A stretch of DNA of 25,883 nucleotides from Mycogone perniciosa (taxonomy: Eukaryota; Ascomycota; Sordariomycetes; Hypocreales; Hypocreaceae): NCBI GenBank assembly GCA_025331125.1, contig JAOALB010000291.1, positions 1-25,883 of the forward strand. The letters run 5' to 3'. Every line of letters begins with the position of its first letter. Positions within the stretch are counted from its first letter, which is position 1. Under the pieces are notes generated by a model. That model was not told where the DNA came from. It ran no database searches and was given only the letters and a program-made list of their open reading frames with translations. Below are positions 9,828 to 20,954 of the stretch, piece after piece. The translations under genes and the position numbers were made by a program.

Positions 9828-11351
9828 GGAACTGTATTGGATCTATCGAGGCTATTACTGGCAATCTCTCTATTCCCTGATCATCTAATGGGGGCTCAAT
9901 CGGATCATATTCAATAAATGATGTGGCTGCTGCACTTTACATTTCACGTTCTGTGATGGACTTCGTAGTTACTGTCTCAAAATTTCATCTGCATCATGAT
10001 AATATGGATTCCCTAATGCAAAAGTCCTTTGACTCTTAGTTTAAAGCCCAGTACTACTTCGCAATGTGTTACCGTCAGAGGCAGGCAACCTCATCTCTAT
10101 AACAGGTGAAGACATGTACTTTGAAGTTCTGTCAAATAAAAACTGCGAGTACTCTGCACAGACGCGTCCACATGAGCAGACAACCAACAGCTAGGGAGAT
10201 AGCGACAGTTTCATCCATCGATGACTTTAATGGGGCGAGTAGTGATTCTATAGACAACTACCTAGGTATGTTTTGGTGAGCGTTATACGTTTAGTATAGA
10301 TCGTGTTTTCGGGATATAATGACATCCCTGATAAAACTACATCACAATGAACGCAGAAACCCTATAGTCTGAATGCAATAGTGATCACATGCAACCTTGT
10401 AGGGTTCTCAGTCGACTACATTGTGACAATCTACTGGTCTGTCATTCCCACGCCACCTCCATCGGCTTCACACTATCCCGCTGCATCAAGTGCTGGCAAG
10501 CAGTTGCGCATATCAATGATGTGGTTACAATGCGGGAAACTCCAACATGCCTTGAATTCCTAATGCACCTGTCGCTATCTACCTGCAAACATGCGCCCTC
10601 TCATTCACATTCACATGCAACTGGAGGTGGTAATCTCTCGGCTAAATTTTGATTCGCCCCCTCGTTGCTCTGCATGTATTCCGCGAAATGCATCATGCAC
10701 TGTTTCAGCCGTAATAATAATAATAGGCGAAGCTATACGGTGTAATCAATGACGTTCATGTTGTAGAACAAAAGTGGGCCCCCTTCCCCACAACCAGCAA
10801 AGTGGAGAAGGCAGACTATCAAATATAGACCGATCTAGAATGTGAACTTATCAGCCGATCCTTCTCTTGTCTTGGGTATGCTGAGTTCGATCAATTATGT
10901 TTCTGCCCCGGCATCAATCCTCCCCGCAGACCCATGGATCTTAGCCCTAGACTCCCCTTCGACTAATGCAGTGACACCAGACCGGTCGGACCTTACCACT
11001 CGGGCCGCTACGGGCGCTAGATAAGTCTCATCATCGTAGTACCACTCCTAGGTATAGTTTGCGTATGAAGTAATAAATACTCCTCACATGCAGCCTTCAA
11101 GACAGCATGAATAGTGTGACAGGCAGTGTGACAAGGGTGTGGACAGGGGTGTTCGTGTTCCCCCGCTTTCATCTTCACTGCAAGCTGCATCATTGAACGT
11201 CACCGTAAACGTCACAGTAAACGTCACATCTTATCCAAGCCACAAACTGCATGCTGTAGCTATCTGCTTCGTACTCTCCACCTATCCAAAAGTTCCTGCA
11301 ACGCAGTCCTGACCCCTGTCCACATCACCGTCGGCTGCATCAAGACTGCGG
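9828..11351. other. Long intergenic region, no gene recognised
   Basis: About 1.5 kb with short open stretches only (60-87 codons around 10381-10652 and 10842-11024). None has a domain, codon pattern or splice structure that I can support. It contains the 3' flank of the lectin gene, a short (AAT)n run near 10710-10725, a two-copy 12-bp repeat (AGTGTGACARGS type) at 11113-11136 and a three-copy 12-bp repeat at 11196-11231. The right end is the 3' flank of the minus-strand gene at 11352. Confidence 0.5.
11196..11231. repeat. Three tandem 12-bp units containing ACGTCA
   Basis: The units are AACGTCACCGTA, AACGTCACAGTA and AACGTCACATCT, directly adjacent. Each contains ACGTCA, the reverse complement of TGACGT, the half-site core of CRE/ATF-type bZIP factors. 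Spacing of exactly 12 bp is close to one helical turn. The site lies downstream of both flanking genes' 3' ends, so a promoter role is not obvious. The repeat is seen directly; a binding function is inference. Confidence 0.6.
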
Positions 11352-11804
11352 CTACACCGGCTTCAGCTCAATCTCTCCTTTGCCCTGAGGCTTTTTCATC
11401 TCTTCCACAATCTTCTCAAGGGTTGTAGGCTTAACAAACTCCAACATCTCATCAGATGTCATTTTCCACATGTAACACTTGGCCCCAATCGTGAACACGT
11501 ATGCGTCTCCACCTGCTTTGCGACTTAATATCATCTGCGGCACTGGCTGACCTTGGTTGGTCAAACCGAGGCCTGTGGCAGTCATGCTACCCTGGCCCTC
11601 GTTTCCCCAATAATAATCGATCTCCATGTCGTCGGCTTCGGTGCTCCAGCCATCGGGGGGGTTGGGTACTTGCTGAGCCTAAATGTCCGTTAGAGCTCGG
11701 CTAGGATGCATTGACAGGATTGTGAGGCGGGGGGAAGAGACAGGACCCAGACCCAGTGGTGGAGAGATATGTACACGTATCATAAAAGTAGAGGTACTCA
11801 CCAT
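11352..11804 (-). CDS. Small protein of unknown function (109 aa, 2 exons)
   Basis: Coding exon 1 is only the ATG (11802-11804), followed immediately by a GTGAGT donor. The intron ends with a CTCTAAC branch site and ACATTTAG, and exon 2 runs 11678-11352. The spliced N-terminus is MAQQVPNPPDGWSTEADDME, which extends the protein by 18 residues over the Met available in exon 2 and keeps the frame. The protein is soluble and acidic at the start, Gly-rich in the middle (NEGQGSM, LGLTNQGQ), then has a compact segment with one Cys (GAKCYMWKM) and a Lys/Glu-rich C-terminal helix ending in a GEIELKPV tail. No signal peptide, membrane span or known motif is seen. I do not recognise the family. It is divergently arranged with the deaminase-like gene starting at 12226, sharing 421 bp of promoter. 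Confidence 0.7.
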
Positions 11805-12225
11805 GATTGGTCACTGAGACAGGCCAAGGTATTGGGAGGGGTGTAGAATGAGACACTTGGTGATGCGTTACTCAGTTGTAACTTGTAATAGTGGGAGGAA
11901 GAGGCGACTGGAGCTACAGAGATGCTCCCCCTCCTTAAATCCATGCATCACTGCCACGTGACTTCATGTTGGCTTCTTAGTCTTTGGGTGGCTATTGTTG
12001 AATTTAGCTGGCAATGTACTGGTACCTACATGTAACAATCTCGTTAAGTCTAAGGTCATGCAGTGTACAGAATGGGGTGATCGGCTGGCTGGAAGCTGCA
12101 TCTTAGGTATTCATTTATTTTCCTTAAGCATTCAAGTACCCTCATCCTCAGATATCAATCAGCATTGTTACCTCGTTCCTGATCAACCCTGCAAAGGCTA
12201 ACAAACGAATCGAAATCAGAAAAAC
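11805..12225. promoter_or_regulatory. Divergent intergenic region between the 109-aa gene and the deaminase-like gene
   Basis: The 421 bp lie between two start codons pointing away from each other. On the minus strand an ATTTAAGG element near 11933-11942 could act as a TATA-like box for the small gene. Immediately before the ATG at 12226 the leader is A-rich (CAGAAAAACATGG), a good fungal start context. No specific regulator site can be named. Confidence 0.45.
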
Positions 12226-13488
12226 ATGGCAAACCCTGCCCTCCTCCTTCCATTTGGAACTACGAAAGATGAAGATTGGTTCAATAAGGCCATGGGATGG
12301 GAAAGGAATGATGTAAGTCTCGAGTGCTGGTCTGTTGATACATATGGAGTAGTTGATCCGCCTTTACATGGTCACTGGACAATGGAAATAATAAATAAAC
12401 AGATTATCCTATGGCTTGGTAAAGTCAAAGATGGAACGGCCGGCGGCGATGCAGTCAAAGATGAAGCTACCTTGGCGACTTTAAAATTGGTCTACAAAAA
12501 TATAGTGGACCTCTCGTGAGTGCCAATGTTCCATGAAAACCAAGATACTGAATCACTAACAACAACCAGTCTCCCTGACGGCGATGGTTTCAAGACCCCC
12601 GAGCCGAAATGTCATATCCTGCGCAATATCAACCCCGCTTATAGAGACGCAAAGGACGAGGCGGCAAAGAAACAGCTAGTGCCGTTTGATATAGCCCCAT
12701 GGACCGAACAGTATAATTTCGCTGGCAAGCCAGTCCAAAAGATGCAGTACTTCACTCTGTACGACTTTCTTGGCCTTTTCCTTAGTCTACTCGGCCCTGC
12801 GCCACAGGGAGCCGGCATACTAAACTATTTCATGCCTTTGACGGCCGTCTTTGGAAAATGGTGTGGGCGTTTGGGGGCCCTGAGGGAGCAGAGAACCGCT
12901 ACAGATCTCGGCGGCGCCAGGCCATACACGACCCAGTGCACGGCGCGTGCTCGCGACGCAAGTGGAAAGATGTGGTTCTTTCTTGGGGCGTCAGTAGCTG
13001 GGTTCGATTTCAATGGAAAACCAGACGAAACAGGCCGGAGATCAGCAGGTCCACTTCTACAGAGGCGCCGATTTGACGTACTGCGCAGTGCTCAGAACGC
13101 TACCATGGTCCGCGAAGACGACTTTGACACCATAGAGATACAACTTAAAGACCCGAAAGCAAATAAACCCGGCAATTGTGCCGAAACTTTGCCATTTATT
13201 CATTTAATGAGACAGTGCGTACCCCGCTTGGAAATATCTATTTGTTGTTCAAGATAACTTTCTCGATGCTGACTTCTCACTAGGGGAGTTGACGCCAACA
13301 AAGACTTATATGGCCTTGCTATTGCTAAGGGGTTTATGAACAAGAATGGGCCAAAGGAATATACCAAGGAGGTGGAAAAGATAAGAAAGAAGCTTTTCAA
13401 CCCTTGCAACACTTGTAGGCTTCTACTCCAGAGAGCTGGAGCGGTGGAAACAAATTTTAAAGTAGTCGAGGACGACAAGTTGTGGTGA
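12226..13488 (+). CDS. Protein with C-terminal cytidine-deaminase-like domain (379 aa, 3 exons)
   Basis: Exons are 12226-12515, 12570-13214 and 13284-13488, giving 1140 nt. The introns have GTGAGT / CACTAAC..CCAG and GTGCGT / GCTGAC..CTAG signals. The C-terminal ~100 residues carry the two zinc motifs of the deaminase superfamily: Cys-Ala-Glu at 300-302 within GNCAET, and P-C-N-T-C at 352-356, about 50 residues apart. In this fold the Cys/His and the two later Cys hold zinc and the Glu activates water. The substrate (free nucleoside, nucleic acid or other) cannot be read from sequence. Residues 1-280 show no domain I recognise; the part around 190-270 is Arg-rich and less protein-like, and another frame there reads QVHFYRGADLTY, so an assembly error or old frameshift is possible. 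No signal peptide. It is convergent with giant gene 2, 402 bp away. Fungal relatives are often uncharacterised; a toxin-type role is inference. Confidence 0.65.
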
Positions 13489-13890
13489 TAAAAAAGGACC
13501 AGCCGGAAGCAGAGAATAAGGCTATAGCAATTATTGGAGTCTTGGTGTCAGATGTGCTAATGCCATTAGAGGCATATATCATAAATGCCAGATATGTAAA
13601 TAAAGGATGCTTAACGATCAACATATTGAGGCATTGTAAATTAACTGCATCATTCGCTGTTTGGAGTTATCACTTACACTGCGATTGGTGTTGGAGTTAT
13701 AGTGTAGGAGTGGGTGTGCTGGGAGGCGTAGTGATGGGCGTGGATTCTTGTACGTGAAGGAAGTATAATTCAACCAAAAAAGGCAGTCCACAATTTACGT
13801 ATCAAAGGGAAATAGATACATAGAAGGCCAATTTGTTCAATTTGGATAAAATATCTGCCATATCCTCCCTCCTATAGAAGAAAAAAGTCG
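13489..13890. other. Convergent 3'-to-3' spacer
   Basis: The spacer lies between the stop of the deaminase-like gene and the stop of giant gene 2 on the opposite strand, so it should contain both 3' UTRs and polyadenylation signals. A 91-codon plus-strand ORF (13482-13757) overlaps the preceding stop region and has no recognisable content. No other feature is seen. Confidence 0.6.
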
Positions 13891-16800
13891 TTACTTCGTC
13901 AGCAACGGGGCTGCTACATATGAGTTCATAAACCCATTCTTCAGTCTCTCCGGGATGCCCGCAATGCTTTTCAACAAATCCGCATCCTTCCACTTCATAC
14001 TCTGCGCAAATATCTCTACAAATCCACTTTGCCCATCGGCCCCTGTCCCCCAACCTGGATTGATCCAGCTGTTACGCACCGCTTCGTACTGCTTTGAGAC
14101 GTCCTCACCCGTGAATGGCTTGCCGGGTGCCCAGGTAGGGTCTGCGGCCGCAATAGTCGGGAATGGTCTCACTGAGCGGAGGCTTTGTAGATCTGCATCG
14201 GCCACATCAAATGCAGGGAAAGGATCAGGTGCCATCTGAGCCTTGGGGGCAGTCATTTCTACACCCATCATCAAAGAGAGGGTGCCGCCATTGCTATTCA
14301 GGAGGTCTTTGATGTTATTGTTGCCGCCATGGGGGTCACGGGCAGGGTCATCTAAATGGGAGCACGTTAGGTTGGATACGATTTCAAAGTCTGGTAACAA
14401 GAGGACTGGAGCAAACTTACACTTTCCCCACAAGGCGCTGGGCACACTCTTCACATATTTGTCGTACTGCCAATCTTCGTCTGGATCAGATACGCCGTCC
14501 TGCTTCACTGTAACAATGAGTGTTGAAGCCATGCCCCTTTGTAGCTGCATTGGTTTGCTGTAGATGTCATCATGCGTGAAGATAGGTGGCTTGCCTACGT
14601 CATTCTTGAACGTGTTGATGGCCATCTTGCAAGCAACGATCAGAGAGAAGCTTCCTGCCCGCACAATCCATGCCTCATTCGGTTGCCTATCCGGTTTGTC
14701 ACCTGGGTTCAATAAACCAGATTGAGCAAGGAAGTTGTGTCCTTCATTCTTTGGTGGTGAAGCTAAAGCTGCGGCCTTTCCGTCTTTCTCCCCTTCTGAT
14801 GACATGGTGAGCAGAGCCTTGCTCACAGATGATGGATTTGCAGACGCCTGCAGAACGAGTTCGTAGAATTCTTCCAAGTTAACAGGTGGAACGCCAGATT
14901 CAGAGTTGCCGAAATTGATGTCGAAGCCCATGATCCAGAAGTCGACATGCACACGGCCGGCCAGTGGTGGACCCCAGAGGTACAATTGAGCGCCAATCTC
15001 GACAGAGATCCGTATATGGATGAACCAGACATCAAGCTTGAAGGCAATACCAACGGCAAGACCTGCTTGGGCATTAAAGTGGAAGGGTTTGTAGTTGATC
15101 AGGAAATCTGCAAAGGCATCAAACCAAGCTTCAAGGGGTCCGGCGCTGAAGGACGCATGGAGTCGACCACCCGCCATACAAGCCTTTGGCGTAATGGCAA
15201 AGTATGCCTCGCCTGAGATCTTGAGATTGCTGCCAAGACTCCAGCTAATTCCCAACCGCGGTGGATTAGGGTAGCCCACGGGAACCTTGAACGCCTGATG
15301 ATAACCTCCCAAGGTGAAGACGAAGTCGCCAACAATGGACTTGTCAGCCTGCGGGGCATCGAACCAATAGTAGAGGCCGGCGCCACCAGTGAGGTGGCAG
15401 GATTCGTGGAGGATAAACGATCTCGGTGACAGTTGCGCCTCAATCTTGAGTGTGCCGTATTGGAAATCAGCAACAGCCATGATGCCTAGCTCAACATGCG
15501 CCAACTTGACCGGCGATTTTGCAGTTGGGATATCGGCAATTACTAGGGCAAATAAACCTAGCTTGATGGCCTCGCCAAACTGCACAACCACGACAGCGTT
15601 AAAGCTTAGCATCTTGAAGGCATCCACTTTCATACCCACGGCAGCCCAGTATGTGTTGTTAAGAGGGTGGAACCAGCCAGCTGGTCCCGGATCCGTCAAC
15701 TTTTGTAGAGCCTCTAGAGCATTCTGAGCGCTGCTAAGGTCTGAGCTGGCGATGAAAGGAAACTGAGGAATCTCATCGATGGTAGGCACACGCACATCGC
15801 TGTTGTAGCCAAAACCACCACAGATGCCGGAGATCTCAGCAAACTCGAGCGTGATCAAGGGCCCATCCAGTTTTGCAAACACAAATACAGACCGGAATGG
15901 ATCATGTCCCTTTATTGTCACTACACCATAGAAGCCAGCTGCCTGGAATTGGTAAACAGTCCACCCGACAATCAAGCCGCCAGCGTAGTAGTCGACTCCA
16001 CCGGTGTTTTGGTGACGGATAATGCCTGCGATAGTCAACGGTGGCTTTTCAAATGCCGCTGACAAGCCTTCGATATTAGCCGTGATTGTAGGTGGCTGAT
16101 CCAGTGTTTGAAACTGGGCCTCTAGGCTGAACCCTATCAGAGTGAAGCCGATGGGGCCCATTTCGAATGTGGCATCAAACATGAGGGCCAGCTTCTTATT
16201 CTTGTACTTGAGTCCAACATTGTTGATAGACAATGGACCGGCAGTCTTTTTGTATGGAGCTTGTGCGCTTGGCCCACCATCGTCATCAGCAGGAGCAGCA
16301 GCACCCGGCAATGTGAGGGTTTTATCAGATTTGGAACCACCAAGCTTCGGCTTCATGAATTCGTAGTCGAGCAGACAAGACCTCTGACCAGTAGGACCAC
16401 GAACGATGACAGCGAAGTGACTTCCAGCCGCCACTAGTATATCTGTCGGCTTCTGCGCTTCAGGTTTGATCTTGTCCTTGACTAGGATTGGATCTTTAAG
16501 GCTGCTATTGATCTGGGCAAGATCATTGCGTGTGAAGCCCGTCCCCTTTCCGGGCTGAGGATTCTGTGACTTGTCTGGCGGATCCTGCACCCAGAGGAAA
16601 TAGAGCTCGTCTAGCGGCTGCTGTAGTTCTCCGACCAGCGGGATATCGACTTTAAGATCTGGGAAGCCATCGATGGCGACTTGTATCAGTCGCTTGGACG
16701 GTGTGGTGGCTCCCCAATCGCTGCTATGCAACTGAGCAAAGGTGATGTGCAGCTTGCCAATATTGAGATTGGCGAAGAATTGGAATGAGGTAGTCTTCTT

Positions 16801-18976
16801 TTCAACACTAAGCTTGAAGGCGTCCACGTTATCGCCAACAAGGATCATGCGAGAGACAAAGTCAGGCAGCTCAATCTCATCATTTGATTCAAGGATGGCG
16901 GACAACACTTCACCAATCGTGGCGTTTTTCAGCTGAGGGTTAAGGGCCGCCGAAAACTGGAAGTTGCCGTTCTTGTAAGTGAACAGGAGACTGAGCTTGA
17001 GAGAGGCGATAAGCAAGTTGCCTTGGATGGTGAACTCGCTGCCCTTGGATGTGCCGTTACCAGACCCACCGGTGACGGGTTCATATGTATACCGGACATC
17101 CACCGAATCAATGGCGATAGAGTCAATCAAAGGCCCAACATGATCTTTAACATCATCATCGAAGAACTCGACCAACGTTGAGGCGTAGAGCCCTCTGATA
17201 GCGCCTTGGAGCTCCCATTTCTTTGTGGACGACTCGTAGTCCAGTGATCCACTGAGAAGTGCGGGTGTTTTGACTGTCGAAGAGACGCTTGGCTCGATGG
17301 AAGCATAAACCGAGACACTCAAAGTAAAGGAGCTACTCTGTCCCCAAAAGAATGAGGCATCCAAGGAAACGTCTCCAAGACGTGGCTGTGGGGCAGAGCC
17401 TGGAGTGATTGGCTTCGCAGACACAGTGCCCCCGATGGCAAACGAATCCTTCGAGAGCTCAATATAGGCCCGCGTGATCTCCGAAGGCAGGGTATCCGGG
17501 ATGTCAACAATGGTTTGACCTGGGATCAAAGAGGCAATTTGGATTGAAGGTGCTGGATTTTTCGTCACTGGTTGTAATGTGGTCCAGATCTCTTCGTATG
17601 GCAAGAGGTCTAGATCCTTGGAGCCATTAAATGCTACAGTTTTCCAAGCGTTAGCCTTGATGCCGAAGAGGGTATATGCAATTGAACTAGAATTCCTTAC
17701 CATTCCAGAGCTGGCCTGATAAAGTGCCAAACCCGCCCAACATGGCATTCCAATTATACGAGATCAGGAAGACGGCAGGCTTATCAGCAGTCCCCCCGCC
17801 CAAAGGAACTGAGATTTCAATATCAAAGGTCAATGTCGATAATTTCGGTTTTTCTGGCTCATCTATATCAAGGCCAATGCTCATTCTCCTCAGCGTAAAG
17901 TCAGAAATCAGAGCTTTGTTGTTCTCCTCCTTCTTCAGGATATCGTTGACAAATGACTCCAGCATCTCGTCCCCAAGCAAAGAGGCTAACCACTTTAGGA
18001 GTCCCGTCAGAGGGTCCTTGGAGAGAAACATGAAAGTCATTGTAATTGAACCAGAGAAAAATTCAACGCCAGCAGCCATTGACACGAGTTCAGCGCCAGG
18101 TGGGTTGATGGAGCATTCGATGCTGAAGTTGACATTGCCCTGACTCAGGGGAATATCGCCTGCCATAGTCTGAGCAAGAAAAGTTTTTTTCTTGTAGATA
18201 ACGTCTGCATTGTTGAGCGTGAGACCTGGCAGGGCGTCGCCGAGAAAGCTCTTGAGTGATTCGATGGAAGAGAGCTCAAACTGCAGGCGTATTGTGGTTT
18301 GCATGTCGTATTGGGGCACAAACCATAGTGCGCTCCTCGTTGGCTTGTCTATCTGTGGCTTTTTGAGTGTCACAGCCGCGGCTGGCAGAGTCTTGGGCAA
18401 GTAGTCCACCACCTGAACCAGTCCAGCGTAAGTAAACAGGTCCTTGATCGTCACGCCGGTAGGATCATTGGTCTGTGAGAAGTCGAGGCCATAGGTAAGC
18501 ATAAATCCTTCGGTGTTGATGCCGGGTGGTTCAATTCTGGCGGTTACGTCTCCGCCGATCAATGGGTCTGCAGGGCCAAAAGTTAAGGCCAGCACCTCGC
18601 TGGCTGAACTGAAGGTCAATTCCCAAGGTTGAGTTAGCTTGATTAAGAAGCTCTCGATGTTCTCTCCTGACGGTTGATCGACCGTCAGGGACCCATGTGC
18701 ACCGGAGTCGAACTTTTGGAACCATAGCTTGGTCTTGTCGGAGTCATCTAATTCGGCCGTCGGGCTTGGAGTAGTAGCCAAAACAATGACTTTATCACTG
18801 TTTAGGGAGGCCACAAAATTGTCCGTCGGGCTGCCTTCTTGGAGCACTTTGATGAATTCGCTATCATGCTGACCTGAAGAGCTGGCATAGATGCGGTAGG
18901 CCGTGTTGGCTTTGAGCTCTCGAGATGAACCTCCCTGGGTGTTCGTGAGAGCGGTTGATCCTGATGACACGCCCAT
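13891..18976 (-). CDS. Giant protein 2 (1672 aa, 2 exons), DUF6603-like
   Basis: Exon 1 is 18976-17701 and exon 2 is 17633-13891. The 67-nt intron has a GTAAGG donor, a GCTAAC branch site and ends CTGTAG; without it the frame breaks after LWNG. The total is 5019 nt. Residues 1-890 are a long beta-rich region with repeated amphipathic strands (for example RRMSIGLDIDEP, DSVDVRYTYEP, LLFTYKNGNFQFSAAL). Residues ~890-1330 match what I know of DUF6603, found in bacteria and fungi: GGFGYN..VRVP..DEIPQFPF (~1028-1047), YWAAVGMKVDAF then VVVQFG (~1085-1105), and a C-terminal stretch rich in aromatic/Gly strands ending in MGFDINFG. The last ~340 residues are a separate soluble tail. No signal peptide or clear membrane helix. 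Function is unknown for the family. It is head-to-head with giant gene 3 across ~2 kb. Confidence 0.88.
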
Positions 18977-20311
18977 GGTGAATGGTACTTAGTTCCAAGG
19001 GTTGATGGAATCTCTCAAGTGAATTGATATCTCATAGTCTGGAATAGAACCGCTGTCAACGTGATGTTTTGTTGAATGTGTTTGCTTGCTCGTATGTTCG
19101 CGTCTTGACTTGTCCCTGGGATATGATTTTCATTGACCCGGATGAACGATGAGCCCTTAGAACGGCGTCATACCACTAGAGTCCATAAGTCCATATTGTT
19201 TTAGTTTATCATTTGCACAAGGCTCAGTATTGGGCGCCAACAGAAGTTACATTATCTAATTCAAGGCCATGCCCAGCGTTGAGGGACCCCCAACGGAACA
19301 GTCGCAGTTCTCCGACTCGGCTGAACTGAACTGGGCTGGGCTGGGCAGCTCAATGCTGGAAATGCACAGCTCATAGCATCATCATTTGGTCGCTTAACAT
19401 GAAGACAACCACAACCCCCTCTCTTTGCAGTATGCAGTCAACATGAAGGGTGTATGTGTATCATCTCCATCATTGTTGTTTACATATGTCTCCTCCTTGC
19501 AGACGTACCAGATACAAAACCCCTCTTGACTGCTCATCTCCTGGGTATAGAACAAACCCACAATTGAGGTCATGATCCCGGTAGTTTTGGAGAAGCAATA
19601 GTCGCAAAAATTCAACATCCAATCCGTTCCCGGATACTCCGTCAAGATTATGATACATCAAATATATGCAGGCCGTTTCTTGGACATTATTTTGATGTAG
19701 GGTAACATGGTAAGCGGGGTCAAGCCTCTATGCGCGGGGTAAGGATGCATCAATATCTGCTTTTTGATGTTTGATTGGAACTGGTGATAGTTGATAATGG
19801 GATAATTGGCCATCTGCAATGCATCATGCTAGGTGTGTTGACGTGGATATGTGACGCCGAGTGATTCGTTGTCACGCGCTACCATCGCGTATATGCGTGT
19901 GGGTGACATTCGGTCAAAGTAATATTGCTATGCTGCCTCAACTACATGTATCTGGCTGCGCCTCCACATGTAATACGTCTTGGATGATACTCTAATATAC
20001 TCCGTAGATAAGCAGACGATTGGTTCATGCGTGGGCTGAAAAACATGTATATTTATCAACCTCTCATGGATGTAGCACTCAAGACATTCAGGGCGGGGTA
20101 GGTAGCATTTGAGTGAGGGGTTGATGTACTTCGTAATACGACTTTGTACTAGGTATTATTGAGCTGAAGAGTTAATGGAACCCTGGTTGTCTGTCTGCAA
20201 CCCTTTCTGGTACTGCAGAAGGTTAGCTTTGACGTAATGAATAAGGTAGGCGTCTATAGTTGTTACTAAGTGCACACCTTGGATATTGTTAGGAACATAA
20301 TGCCAGAGACA
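18977..20311. promoter_or_regulatory. Upstream region of giant gene 2, left part of the divergent promoter
   Basis: Non-coding DNA between giant genes 2 and 3. It has a short run of GGGCT/GAACT pentamers near 19320-19350. Two overlapping minus-strand ORFs of 63 and 83 codons (19394-19661) show no domain and conflict with each other, so neither is called. No TATA box or named operator was identified with confidence. Confidence 0.45.
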
Positions 20312-20760
20312 GAATTAAATATATATAAAAACACTATATTATAATATTTCTCTTAAATATAAAATTATTATTAAAGGTTGGTTTTAATTTTCAGGTAGTA
20401 AGTATACTTTTAACAATATATTAAATATATATATTTATAAAAATACATTATAAATTTAATACAAATATTATATAATATAAACTCAAGAAATAAACTTCTT
20501 TTAAGGATAAAAGAATTATAAAAGAGTTTGAATATTGTTAAAAATAATTTAATATTTCATAGATATTGAATTATAAATTCAACCTTTTATCATTTATGAA
20601 ATATCTTAATTAAAGACAAAAAGAATTTAAGCATTATATTGAATATAAGCTTATTTTATAATAACTAAATACAATAAATTTCCAATTTACTAAATCTATA
20701 ATCCAGTTTAATCTTTATTGTAGTAGAGGATAGATTATAAGAAATAGTAGAAGTATAATA
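20312..20760. other. AT-rich RIP-like block inside the divergent promoter region
   Basis: About 450 bp of A/T-dominated, TpA-rich sequence with sharp edges; balanced composition resumes at about 20761 (GAGTGAACACTGG). It looks like the deserts at 77-1960 and 7258-7545. It probably marks a mutated repeat inserted between giant genes 2 and 3; the parent element is not identifiable. Confidence 0.65.
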
Positions 20761-20954
20761 GAGTGAACACTGGACTATCTCCCCTCTCCTTTTAATTCCA
20801 TTGAAGTAAGCTTCGCTGAGCAGCTCTGGGACGTCAGCAGCGTCCTCAAATTGGTCAGAGCGCTCTAAGCTACATTTTCGCTCTTCTATGCCCTTTGCCA
20901 TATTTTCGACGCTCACAGCTCATCACAAACACCACCCAAAACATCATTTGAACA
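20761..20954 (+). promoter_or_regulatory. Proximal promoter and leader of giant gene 3
   Basis: Balanced-composition DNA between the AT-rich block and the ATG. The last 60 bases are C/A-rich (CATCACAAACACCACCC) and end TTGAACAATGTCC, a normal fungal leader and start context. If the AT-rich block is an insertion, the ancestral promoter may lie partly to its left. Confidence 0.4.

Noticed and set aside
17634..17748. Reading giant gene 2 as two overlapping genes of 429 and 1285 codons
   Set aside because: The overlap contains a complete 67-nt intron (GTAAGG, GCTAAC, CTGTAG) that restores one frame. The apparent start of the second frame falls in the other frame's coding sequence.
19394..19661. 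Two overlapping Cys-containing minus-strand ORFs in the divergent promoter
   Set aside because: They use different frames of the same DNA, lack splice or start support, and show no motif.
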